Origin: Minisyncoccota bacterium
Lineage (GTDB): Bacteria > Patescibacteriota > Minisyncoccia > Phycocordibacterales > UBA9973
DNA length: 9,095 nucleotides
Reading direction: 5' to 3'
NCBI GenBank assembly: GCA_018060905.1
Contig: JAGOVD010000015.1
Location: 1,888-10,982 of the forward strand
The position numbers were made by a program, and so were the translations under genes. Each line of letters begins with the position of its first letter. Positions within the stretch are counted from its first letter, which is position 1. Below the pieces are notes generated by a model, which saw only the letters and a list, made by a program, of their open reading frames with translations, was not told the origin of the DNA and searched no databases. Of the stretch, positions 1 to 5,553 are shown in pieces.

Positions 1-7
1 AAACGGG

Positions 8-80
8 TGGGCGCACATGGACTCGAACCATGGACCACCGAGGTATAAGCTCGGCGCTCTACCAACTGAGCTATGCGCCC
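8..80 (-). tRNA. tRNA-Ile with anticodon UAU (reads AUA)
   Basis: Read on the minus strand, the sequence folds as a complete 73-nt cloverleaf. The acceptor GGGCGCA pairs with TGCGCCC, the D arm is GCTC/GAGC around AGTTGGTA, the anticodon stem CCGAG/CTCGG closes the 7-nt loop CTTATAC, and the T arm CATGG/CCATG carries loop TTCGAGT. Loop positions 34-36 are T-A-T, with U33 and A37 present, so the anticodon is UAU and decodes the isoleucine codon AUA. The discriminator base is A, at position 8. The next bases are CCC, so the CCA tail is not encoded and must be added by a nucleotidyltransferase. Most bacteria read AUA with a CAU tRNA modified to lysidine by TilS, so a UAU anticodon is unusual. 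The fold is certain. The isoleucine identity follows from the anticodon alone. Confidence 0.93.
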
Positions 81-98
81 CTTTCGTAACCCCTATTC

Positions 99-127
99 TA
101 TTCTATATTGGCTAAAATTGGTACACT
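99..127 (+). promoter_or_regulatory. Possible promoter of the 134-607 gene
   Basis: A -10-like TACACT lies at 122-127, exactly 6 nt before the ATG at 134. The start codon would therefore fall at or next to the transcription start, giving a leaderless mRNA. The -35 position (about 99-104, TTCTAT) is poor. The same -10-to-ATG spacing occurs before ftsH and map, which lends it some weight. Confidence 0.35.
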
Positions 128-133
128 TACCCT

Positions 134-607
134 ATGAATGAATTTATTGCAAAAAAATTGGGCGAAGTATTAGCGTTTAACAGAGTCGGGACAGAGACAC
201 TCGAGAAAGGGCGCGTCGCACTCACTACCACATTGGGTCAAGAGAAAGTCATGGATATAGAAGAGAAAAACCATATGCACGGTGAAGAAGTGATGCGTGT
301 TGCTACCGATGCCGGTATCATCGATGTGACCCTTGCAAAAGCAGCTGCAACTGAAACTAAATTGAAAGCGATGCGTGATCTCTATGTTGGCGATCAGTGG
401 GACAATGCAACCGAGCTCATGGAGTGGTCAGGATTTTTCGAAGGTGCAGCGATCGTCCACTGGGCTCTCGTGCGCGGTGCCGCAGAAGGACTCAACCATG
501 ACGGCCTCCTCATCCTTGCCGAAGAAGCGATCACCTGGCACTACGAGCTCCTCGAACTTGCCGAAAGTGAACTGGGCGCAACTGGTCAGTCAAAGGCTAC
601 GGTGTAA
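134..607 (+). CDS. Unknown helical protein, 157 aa
   Basis: I do not recognise this protein. It is soluble-looking, with no signal peptide or membrane segment, and appears almost wholly alpha-helical. Its second half (about residues 77-147) reads as two or three amphipathic helices. Acidic and histidine residues lie at intervals there: E103 and H109, H122, then E130/E131 and H136. An N-terminal His-rich turn has H47 and H49. Paired Glu and His on neighbouring helices resemble ferritin-like or other metal-binding four-helix bundles, but no exact ExxH pair is visible, so this is only a hint. The ATG at 134 is chosen because a -10-like box ends 6 nt upstream and no Shine-Dalgarno site is present. 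The 3' end overlaps the convergent CapA-like gene by 11 nt (597-607), and no terminator is seen between them. Confidence 0.75.
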   Translation: MNEFIAKKLGEVLAFNRVGTETLEKGRVALTTTLGQEKVMDIEEKNHMHGEEVMRVATDAGIIDVTLAKAAATETKLKAMRDLYVGDQWDNATELMEWSGFFEGAAIVHWALVRGAAEGLNHDGLLILAEEAITWHYELLELAESELGATGQSKATV

Positions 608-1622
608 ACGTCTTGGTCACTAGCATGCTCGGATCATACGGGATCGGGATTTGCGGTACATACTGTTTCGAAAGCTCACTCACCTCTTGTGTCGTAGTGA
701 GTGCTTTTGTTTCTGGATCAATGGATACATGTGCAACCATGCCGTGCATCGTATGTGGTGAAAAGTACTGATCAAAAATAAAATTGCCGAGAGAATAAAA
801 AATAAGTTTATCGTTGTAGACTTCAACACGCTCCATGACGTGCGGGTGGTGACCAACGACGATATCTGCGCCCGCATCAATGACGGTATGTGCCAATTTC
901 TCTTGATGGGCATTTGCAGGCGAATACTCATTGCCCCAATGAAATGACACAACCAGTACATCGACTGATTCTTTTGCTGTTGCAACAATAGTCGCAAGAT
1001 TTGGATCACTCGCGAGTAAAATACCCGATGCTGTTTCTGTTGCCTTCAACCAGTTGGGACCAACATCAGTCGTCGCCAAAAACCCAACCTTCATCCCGCG
1101 CACATCAATGATCGTGGGTGTTGTTACTGCTGCATAGTTTTCCCCTGCCCCTGCGTATAGTATATTGTTTTCTTTGAGATGAGTGAGCGACTCTTCAAAA
1201 CCTGCCTTGGCATAATCGCCGACATGGTTGTTCGCAAACGACACGATATCAAATCCTGCGTCGCGAAGCGCAACAAGACTCACTGGATTCATACGAAATG
1301 AAAAGCGACTGCCCACATTGTGCCCACCTGTTGCGACTGATCCTTCCAGATTTGCAAATACAATATCGGCGTCGCGCAGGTATTCCGTATTTACAAACAG
1401 CGCACGGTAGTCATTGTCGAAATATTTTTCCACTTTTCCTCGCACACTTCGATCCATCATGATGTCGCCCACAAAGGTCAGCGTGACGGGCTCTTTTGGA
1501 CGAACTACCTCTATGTCCACATTCGTGGCGTCTGTCGTAGTGTTTGATACGCTTCTATTGCTATTGGTTCCGATCCAAATCAGAACACCAACCAAGAGTA
1601 TCGCGATGATGTATTTTTTCAT
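597..1622 (-). CDS. CapA-family (PGA_cap) metallophosphatase-fold protein, membrane-anchored
   Basis: This 341-aa protein has an N-terminal hydrophobic segment (about residues 4-18, after MKKY). That points to a signal anchor with the rest outside the cytoplasm. The remainder matches the CapA/poly-gamma-glutamate synthesis family, a calcineurin-like metallophosphatase fold. Visible motifs in order are FVGDIMMDR (50-58), NLEG (91-94), SFANNH (128-133), SFHWG (226-230), GHHPH (258-262) and YSLGNFIFD (276-284). The Asp, Asn and His residues in these motifs are the expected metal ligands. The family was named for poly-glutamate capsule export. No capB or capC partner is present here, so a capsule role is not supported, and an envelope hydrolase is equally likely. 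The gene starts 3 nt after the ftsH stop and is probably co-transcribed with it. Confidence 0.88.
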   Translation of the reverse strand: MKKYIIAILLVGVLIWIGTNSNRSVSNTTTDATNVDIEVVRPKEPVTLTFVGDIMMDRSVRGKVEKYFDNDYRALFVNTEYLRDADIVFANLEGSVATGGHNVGSRFSFRMNPVSLVALRDAGFDIVSFANNHVGDYAKAGFEESLTHLKENNILYAGAGENYAAVTTPTIIDVRGMKVGFLATTDVGPNWLKATETASGILLASDPNLATIVATAKESVDVLVVSFHWGNEYSPANAHQEKLAHTVIDAGADIVVGHHPHVMERVEVYNDKLIFYSLGNFIFDQYFSPHTMHGMVAHVSIDPETKALTTTQEVSELSKQYVPQIPIPYDPSMLVTKTFTP

Positions 1623-1625
1623 AGA

Positions 1626-3524
1626 TTACGCTTCAATTTTCTTGAGAGGGATACCGTGTGCGGTGAGGATAGCTTCGTATTCGGGCTGTTCGAGTGTTTC
1701 AATATCAATCAATTTCTTGGCAACAATATCAAGTACTCCGCGATGATCGGTCAACACCTTGGATGCGCGTTGCAAGCTTTCCTTCATAATGCGCTCCACT
1801 TCCCCATCGATCACTCCCGCCATACGCTCTGAGTACTCCTTGCTTTCTATCCCTCCTCCAAACAGAGTTTTACCACCATCATTTTCAAGTGCGCGCGGAC
1901 CGATGAGTTCGCTCATACCCCATCGTGTCACCATGGCACGCGCAAGACTTGTCGCAACCTGGAGATCGTTGGATGGTCCCGTCGTGATATCACCAAATAC
2001 CATCTGTTCTGCCGCGTATCCTCCGAGCGACATTGCAATATCGTCGAGATATTCTTGGCGTGAATGCAATTTCTTTTCTTCGAGCTCAATCTTCATGGTA
2101 AATCCTCCAGCACGTCCCCGTGCTACGATTGAAATCTTGTGGACTGGGTCTGCGTCAGGGAGCACTGACGCGACGAGCGCATGCCCCGCTTCGTGATATG
2201 CGACGATATCTTTTTCGTGCTTCGTCATGAGATGACTCTTGCGCTCAGGACCCATCATGACCTTTTCGATACTGCGCACCAAGTCAAACTGAGATATTTT
2301 TTTGCGATTTTCGCGCGCGGCGAGGATGGCTCCTTCGTTCATGAGAGAGAACAAATCTGCACCAGAGAATCCTGGTGTTCGCTCTGCAATCACTTTGAGA
2401 TTTACATCTTCAGCAAAAGGCTTCTTGGTCGAATGTACCGTGAGTATCTCTTCACGATCGCGTCGATCAGGGAGATCGAGTGTCACACGACGATCAAATC
2501 GTCCTGGACGAAGGAGCGCCGGATCGAGCACATCAGAGCGGTTTGTCGCTGCCATGACGATCACTTTGTCATTGGGTTCAAATCCATCCATTTCAACAAG
2601 GATTTGGTTCAACGTCTGCTCGCGTTCATCGTTGCCTCCGCCATAGCCACCGCCACGCACACGTCCCACAGCATCAATCTCATCGATAAATATAATTGCA
2701 GGTGCTGCGCGCTTTGCCATCTTGAAAAGGTCACGGACACGAGATGCGCCGACACCGACAAACATTTCGACAAACTCTGATCCTGAAAGATGGAAGAATG
2801 GCACGCCTGCTTCCCCTGCAACTGCACGAGCAAGGAGCGTCTTCCCCGTTCCTGGTGCTCCAGTGAGTAGCACGCCTTTGGGGATGCGAGCGCCGATGTC
2901 GAGAAACTTCTTTGGGTTTTTCAGAAAGTCGACAATCTCTTTCAGTTCTTCTTTTGCCTCTCGCGCTCCCGCAACATCTTTGAAGGTCACTTTGTTGTTC
3001 TGGTCTGATGGGTCGGTGATACGCGCCTTAGACTGCCCGAACGAAAACGCCTGCATCCCTGCACCTTTTGCTTGGCGAGAAATCACCCAAAAGAAAAATA
3101 CAATGAGAATGACCGGAAGGAGTATCGGCAGTATAGAAACCAAAACGTACAAAAAGCCTGATTGTGAAATCACGTTAACATCAACTGCGCCAAGCTTGGC
3201 AGGCTCTACCCCGTATGAAGCAAGTGTCTCGGTAAGTGCAGCATCGGGCTCTTTTTTAGACTTCACGACCGACCCATCGATCTTAGTAATCACTAAATCC
3301 TGCGACTCGATACTGATGGATTTGACCTCTCCCGCAGTGACCATCCGTGCAACCTCTGAAAGCCCCACTGTCGTCGGCTTCTCAGATGACATATCACTCA
3401 CGAGTGAATAGAGCGCGGTTAAAATCGCAAATATAAGGAGTGTCGAAAAAATATACGACGTGAGCGGTCGTTTTGGCTTTTGGTTTGGTTTGGGAGCCTC
3501 ACCTTTGGGGATTTTGGTATTCAT
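1626..3524 (-). CDS. ftsH: ATP-dependent zinc metalloprotease FtsH, 632 aa
   Basis: FtsH is a membrane-bound hexameric AAA+ protease that extracts and degrades membrane and short-lived proteins. Membrane segments lie at about residues 23-41 and 124-147, flanking a small extracytoplasmic domain of about 80 residues. The AAA module shows Walker A GAPGTGKT (222-229), pore motif FVG (255-257), Walker B IIFIDEID (277-284) and the second region of homology with the arginine fingers (about 326-345). The protease domain has the zinc site HEAGH (444-448), with D520 in TGPSND as third ligand. Length is typical. An ATG 24 nt upstream (3548) is in frame, but a perfect TATAAT at 3537-3532 lies between it and the ATG at 3524. 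That makes 3524 the likely start of a leaderless mRNA. The capA-like gene follows after 3 nt. The divergent neighbour smpB/ssrA is functionally related: FtsH is one of the proteases that can take SsrA-tagged substrates. Confidence 0.97.
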   Translation of the reverse strand: MNTKIPKGEAPKPNQKPKRPLTSYIFSTLLIFAILTALYSLVSDMSSEKPTTVGLSEVARMVTAGEVKSISIESQDLVITKIDGSVVKSKKEPDAALTETLASYGVEPAKLGAVDVNVISQSGFLYVLVSILPILLPVILIVFFFWVISRQAKGAGMQAFSFGQSKARITDPSDQNNKVTFKDVAGAREAKEELKEIVDFLKNPKKFLDIGARIPKGVLLTGAPGTGKTLLARAVAGEAGVPFFHLSGSEFVEMFVGVGASRVRDLFKMAKRAAPAIIFIDEIDAVGRVRGGGYGGGNDEREQTLNQILVEMDGFEPNDKVIVMAATNRSDVLDPALLRPGRFDRRVTLDLPDRRDREEILTVHSTKKPFAEDVNLKVIAERTPGFSGADLFSLMNEGAILAARENRKKISQFDLVRSIEKVMMGPERKSHLMTKHEKDIVAYHEAGHALVASVLPDADPVHKISIVARGRAGGFTMKIELEEKKLHSRQEYLDDIAMSLGGYAAEQMVFGDITTGPSNDLQVATSLARAMVTRWGMSELIGPRALENDGGKTLFGGGIESKEYSERMAGVIDGEVERIMKESLQRASKVLTDHRGVLDIVAKKLIDIETLEQPEYEAILTAHGIPLKKIEA

Positions 3525-3531
3525 TCCAAAC

Positions 3532-3537
3532 ATTATA
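3532..3537 (-). promoter_or_regulatory. -10 box of ftsH
   Basis: The minus strand carries a perfect TATAAT, followed by 7 nt and then the ATG at 3524. Transcription would start at about the A of the ATG. No clear -35 is seen (GCGGCA at the 17-nt position). The box lies inside the alternative longer FtsH reading frame, which argues against that longer start. Confidence 0.6.
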
Positions 3538-3575
3538 CACAAAAACAACGTTTCTGCCGCTCCATCAGAACAATA

Positions 3576-3581
3576 TATGCT
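3576..3581 (+). promoter_or_regulatory. -10 box of smpB
   Basis: TATGCT ends 11 nt before the smpB ATG at 3593, predicting a leader of about 4-5 nt with no room for a ribosome binding site. It lies 38 bp from the ftsH -10 in a 68-bp divergent spacer, so the two RNA polymerase footprints would overlap. The -35 region (about TCTGCC) is weak. Confidence 0.5.
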
Positions 3582-3592
3582 ACCATTTCACT

Positions 3593-4027
3593 ATGGAATA
3601 CCTCCGCAACAAAAAGGCAACTTTTGACTACCATCTCGAAGAAACTCTCGAGGCTGGCGTCGAACTCCTCGGTACAGAGGTCAAATCAGTCAAAGCGCAC
3701 CACGGCTCCCTCTCGGGTGCCTATGTTGCCATGGTTGACGGAGCGCTGGTACTCCTCGGCGCCCACATCCCTGCTTGGCAAGAAAAGAATGTACATGAAG
3801 GATTCGACCCCTACCGTACCCGCAATCTCCTCCTCCATAAGAAAGAACTCCTCTATCTCGCCAAACAGCTCAAGGTGAAAGGTTTGACGATTATCCCCGT
3901 CTCACTGTATGGTAAGAGTAGGTACATCAAAGTACAGTTGGCAATAGCGAAAGGAAAGAAGACCTTTGACAAACGAGAGACTATCAAAGCCCGCGATTTG
4001 GATCGTGAGCTGAGAAGGTCTGAATAA
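3593..4027 (+). CDS. smpB: SsrA-binding protein SmpB, 144 aa
   Basis: SmpB binds the tRNA-like domain of tmRNA and carries it to the A site of stalled ribosomes to start trans-translation. The family signatures are clear: an N-terminal KATFDYHLEETLEAG (8-22), GTEVKS (27-32), GAHIPAW (56-62), RTRNLLLHK (75-83), GLTIIPVSLY (97-106) and the basic AKGKKTFDKRE (119-129). The last is followed by an Arg-rich helical tail that is a few residues shorter than that of E. coli. The reading frame is open for another 40 codons upstream, but those residues do not resemble SmpB and lie across the ftsH promoter. The ATG at 3593, 11 nt after a TATGCT box, is therefore the start. No Shine-Dalgarno site is present. 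The tmRNA gene begins about 100 nt downstream on the same strand, pairing the protein with its RNA partner. Confidence 0.97.
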   Translation: MEYLRNKKATFDYHLEETLEAGVELLGTEVKSVKAHHGSLSGAYVAMVDGALVLLGAHIPAWQEKNVHEGFDPYRTRNLLLHKKELLYLAKQLKVKGLTIIPVSLYGKSRYIKVQLAIAKGKKTFDKRETIKARDLDRELRRSE

Positions 4028-4045
4028 AAGAAAAAATTACTAGTT

Positions 4046-4129
4046 CAGAAAAATTCTGCACCACGAATTTCCTGCTTATGGCAGGAAATCTCCTGGCGCG
4101 AAATTTTGTACGAAGTACACAAAATTTCG
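4046..4129. repeat. Three tandem hairpins between smpB and ssrA
   Basis: The smpB-ssrA spacer is made almost wholly of inverted repeats. The first is CAGAA/TTCTG (4046-4050/4054-4058). The second is ATTTCCTGC/GCAGGAAAT (4067-4075/4081-4089, 9 bp, loop TTATG). The third is CGAAATTTTGT/ACAAAATTTCG (4099-4109/4119-4129, 11 bp, 9-nt loop containing GTAC half-sites). The last arm ends on the first base of mature tmRNA. None is followed by a T tract, so they are not ordinary terminators. They may be processing signals in a smpB-ssrA co-transcript, or copies of a dispersed palindromic repeat. No convincing separate ssrA promoter was found; the best -10 candidate is TACACA at 4116-4121. Confidence 0.7.
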
Positions 4130-4517
4130 GGACTGTTTGGTATCGACAGATTATGTCTGATCCAATATGCATGCCGAGCATGGACGTACTCTCGTAAACC
4201 GTCGTCCACAACGATATCTGGAAACAGCATCGCTAAGGTGAAGTCACCATTTGCTAACGCATTTGGCTTCGCTCCAGCACTCGCCTAACTTAGGTCAGTC
4301 TGGTGTCGTCATACTTGATACTCAATAGAGTACTGACGGCAACATGCATTGAGTGTAGGTAGTACTGGTCGTCTCACCAGTGCGCCGAAGTGATGAGGCT
4401 CGGAAGTTGATCGTTTTGTGTACTCTTTAGATCATCTTCTTCAACACAGAGAACACTACGCATGGAGATTTGTTGGGTCGCATATTCTACACGGGGGTTC
4501 GATTCCCCCCAGTTCCA
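4129..4517 (+). ncRNA. ssrA: Transfer-messenger RNA (tmRNA, SsrA)
   Basis: tmRNA enters stalled ribosomes as a tRNA, then supplies a short reading frame that tags the unfinished protein for degradation. The acceptor GGGACTG (4129-4135) pairs with CAGTTCC (4510-4516), with a G-U at the third pair as in alanine tRNAs. The discriminator is A4517, and the next bases CCG show that CCA is not encoded. Other marks are the D-like segment TTTGGTATCGAC, helix P2 (4159-4165/4473-4479) and the hallmark GCATGCCGAG...CTCGTAAA forming pseudoknot PK1 (CGAG 4175-4178 with CTCG 4191-4194, crossed by TGGACG 4181-4186 with CGTCCA 4203-4208). The T arm is GGGGG/CCCCC around TTCGATT (4493-4509). The mRNA-like part ends in a tag frame closing with Ala-Leu-Ala-stop at 4288. 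smpB lies directly upstream. The 389-nt length is normal. Confidence 0.96.
4232..4288 (+). other. tmRNA proteolysis-tag reading frame
   Basis: The open frame inside the tmRNA ends with GCA CTC GCC TAA (Ala-Leu-Ala-stop), the usual C-terminal degron of SsrA tags. Reading back to the GCT at 4232 gives an 18-residue tag, AKVKSPFANAFGFAPALA. GCT at 4232 is the most likely resume codon because it encodes Ala and lies a suitable distance downstream of PK1. The GCT at 4253 would give a shorter 11-residue tag. The end of the tag is certain; its beginning is inferred. Confidence 0.75.
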
Positions 4518-4523
4518 CCGATT

Positions 4524-4556
4524 AAAGCATTAACGCCATTTGGCGTTTTTTGCTTT
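4524..4556 (+). terminator. Intrinsic terminator of ssrA
   Basis: AACGCC/GGCGTT (4532-4537/4542-4547) forms a hairpin with loop ATTT, followed by a T run (4546-4551). It lies 15 nt past the tmRNA discriminator base. The stem can continue through AAAGCA/TGCTTT (4524-4529/4551-4556), and then through a 13-bp helix that takes in the tmRNA acceptor strand itself (4509-4521/4558-4570). Confidence 0.8.
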
Positions 4557-4557
4557 T

Positions 4558-4710
4558 TCGGTGGAACTGGAGAAAGCCGACTGCTCGGCTTTCGTGGGGA
4601 ATTCGAACGCCGGAGCGTTGATTGTTCACCAGAACAATCCGCGAGGCGGTGCCCAGAGCACCATGTGTGACTGACACATGGTGACTCGCGGGCGATTCCT
4701 CAGTTCCACC
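4558..4710. repeat. Multi-branched palindromic element bounded by copies of the tmRNA 3' tail
   Basis: GGTGGAACTG (4560-4569) and CAGTTCCACC (4701-4710) form a perfect 10-bp closing stem. Both match the tmRNA tail at 4510-4519, inverted and direct. Nested inside are GAAAGCCGA/TCGGCTTTC (4572-4580/4585-4593, loop CTGC), GGAAT/ATTCC (4598-4602/4695-4699), AACGC/GCGTT (4606-4610/4615-4619), GATTGTTC/GAACAATC (4620-4627/4632-4639, loop ACCA), CGCGAG/CTCGCG (4640-4645/4685-4690) and CACCATGTGT/ACACATGGTG (4659-4668/4674-4683, loop GACTG). Nearly every base can pair. No coding capacity is credible. It could be a small non-autonomous element or an integration scar in ssrA, a structured RNA, or a cluster of palindromes created during replication. 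All pairings were read by eye. Confidence 0.8.
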
Positions 4711-4714
4711 ACAC

Positions 4715-4743
4715 TTGACTTTTTTATCAATACATGATACGAT
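4715..4743 (+). promoter_or_regulatory. Sigma-70-type promoter of the cold-shock gene
   Basis: TTGACT (4715-4720) and TACGAT (4738-4743) are separated by exactly 17 nt, with an extended TGA just before the -10. Transcription would begin near 4750, giving a leader of about 77 nt before the ATG at 4827. That is long for this window, where most leaders are almost absent, and is in line with cold-shock genes that carry a regulatory 5' UTR. The leader holds a purine-rich GAGGAAGGAG about 50 nt before the ATG, too far away to act as its ribosome binding site. Confidence 0.75.
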
Positions 4744-4826
4744 GTGTTTACAAAAGAGCGAGGTTGAGGAAGGAGTCGTTTTCTAGAGACAGTTCATTTT
4801 GTAATTATTATTAAGCAATCAATTCA

Positions 4827-5024
4827 ATGACTGGTACAATCAAATCACTCAAGGAAAAAGGTTTCGGTTTCATCACTTCAGAGAGCCTCAGTAAAGATAT
4901 TTTCTTTCACATGAACTCTCTCGTTGGCGTTACTTTCGAAGAACTTCGCGAAGGCGATACTGTTTCTTTCGAAAAGGAAACAGGTGAAAAAGGAGACAAC
5001 GCTGTAAACGTACAGCGTGCGTAA
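4827..5024 (+). CDS. Cold-shock (CspA-family) protein, 65 aa
   Basis: This is a single cold-shock domain, a five-stranded OB fold that binds single-stranded RNA or DNA and acts as an RNA chaperone or anti-terminator. It begins MTGTIKSL and carries RNP1 as KGFGFI (11-16) and RNP2 as DIFFHMNSL (24-32), close to the usual VFVHFSAL. It ends with the standard EGDTVSFEKETGEKGDNAVNV region (43-62). Length is normal for the family. It is transcribed alone, from a good promoter ending at 4743 to a strong terminator at 5040-5069. No Shine-Dalgarno site precedes the ATG. The specific paralogue (A, B, C and so on) cannot be assigned from the sequence. Confidence 0.96.
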   Translation: MTGTIKSLKEKGFGFITSESLSKDIFFHMNSLVGVTFEELREGDTVSFEKETGEKGDNAVNVQRA

Positions 5025-5039
5025 TCTTTAATCTATAAC

Positions 5040-5069
5040 AAAAAGCCACCCCGAAACGGGTGGCTTTTT
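5040..5069 (+). terminator. Intrinsic terminator of the cold-shock gene
   Basis: A 12-bp stem AAAAAGCCACCC/GGGTGGCTTTTT closes loop CGAAAC and ends in five T. It starts 15 nt after the stop codon. The A run on the other side would also let it work on the minus strand. Confidence 0.9.
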
Positions 5070-5095
5070 GTTATATTCGCTCCACCTTGCATAAT
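5068..5095 (+). promoter_or_regulatory. Possible promoter of the 5151-5504 gene
   Basis: TTGTTA (5068-5073) and CATAAT (5090-5095) are 16 nt apart. The -35 would overlap the tail of the preceding terminator. A rival reading is a TTAATC box at 5139-5144, 6 nt before the ATG, which would fit the leaderless pattern seen elsewhere. Both are weak. Confidence 0.35.
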
Positions 5096-5150
5096 CCTAT
5101 GTGTATGTAATAATCATACAAAATTCTTCCTCACCAAATTAATCTTTTTT

Positions 5151-5504
5151 ATGAAACCAAAACTGCCAGTAAGTTCTCTCCTGATAGAGAAACCTTTTCC
5201 TATCTTCGTTCCAGGTATTGTAAAAACACCCGGAGTAACAAAAAGTATCCCCTGCGGAGAAGCTATGGTTGTAGCCGCAAGAATTGCGATCCGAGAAGAG
5301 CTTCCGTTCATAAAATTTGAACACCCTCACCCTCCTTCCTTTCTGGGAAGAACTATGACTACAGAAGTTGTCATGGTTGACACCGAAGTTGTCCGGGTCC
5401 CCCGACAACTGGTTCACGTCAGTCAATCTGAAATTGACGAACCCCGATTTGTAAAGCTCGTTCCTACCTGGAAAGAGCTATTGCGGGACAATATTAAAAA
5501 GTGA
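5151..5504 (+). CDS. Unknown small protein, 117 aa
   Basis: I do not recognise this protein. It has no signal peptide or membrane helix. It is rich in beta-branched residues and Pro (IEKPFPIFVPGIVKTPGV, 12-29; HPHPPSF, 58-64), which suggests a small beta-rich fold. The last 15 residues look helical and basic (TWKELLRDNIKK, 106-117). It is taken as real because it has GC content like its neighbours (about 47% in the line sampled), begins with ATG, and is followed 16 nt after its stop by a strong terminator. The minus-strand frames across the same interval encode Cys/Tyr/Phe-rich sequence and look like shadows. It stands alone between two terminators, convergent with truB, so context gives no functional clue. 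Confidence 0.65.
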   Translation: MKPKLPVSSLLIEKPFPIFVPGIVKTPGVTKSIPCGEAMVVAARIAIREELPFIKFEHPHPPSFLGRTMTTEVVMVDTEVVRVPRQLVHVSQSEIDEPRFVKLVPTWKELLRDNIKK

Positions 5505-5520
5505 TTAAACACTCGCATGG

Positions 5521-5553
5521 CCGGTCAGACTTTCTGACCGGTTTATTTATTTT
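5521..5553 (+). terminator. Intrinsic terminator between the 5151-5504 gene and truB
   Basis: CCGGTCAGA/TCTGACCGG (5521-5529/5533-5541) is a perfect 9-bp stem with loop CTT. It is followed on the plus strand by the T-rich tract TTTATTTATTTT. The minus strand has no T run beyond the stem, so truB, whose stop codon abuts it at 5543, gains only a hairpin. Confidence 0.8.

Noticed and set aside
2181..2780. Long plus-strand reading frames across ftsH (also 1759-2196, 2302-2646, 2722-3411)
   Set aside because: They are antisense to a full-length FtsH with all catalytic motifs; the translations have no recognisable domains and are shadows of its codon pattern.
3525..3548. Longer FtsH N terminus starting at 3548 (MFLCIMFG)
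   Set aside because: A perfect TATAAT box lies within this segment, 7 nt before the ATG at 3524, so the upstream codons would not be transcribed from it.
4106..4288. 60-aa frame covering the 5' half of ssrA
   Set aside because: This is the tmRNA tag frame read backwards through the tRNA-like and pseudoknot regions; only the last 18 codons are translated, on rescued ribosomes.
4470..4670. 66-aa frame across the ssrA end and the hairpin cluster
   Set aside because: It runs through the tmRNA T arm, a terminator and several palindromes; its sequence is explained by RNA structure and has no protein-like features.
4558..4710. A second tRNA or a degenerate second tmRNA
   Set aside because: T-arm-like and acceptor-like pieces are present, but no D arm, anticodon arm, PK1 motif or paired T stem can be assembled on either strand.
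4500..4750. CRISPR array or integron attC sites
   Set aside because: There are no regularly spaced repeats with spacers, and no attC-type core boxes or integrase gene in the window.
5114..5426. Two minus-strand frames opposite the 5151-5504 gene
   Set aside because: Their translations are rich in Cys, Tyr, Phe and Trp without pattern, while the plus-strand frame has a matching terminator just after its stop.
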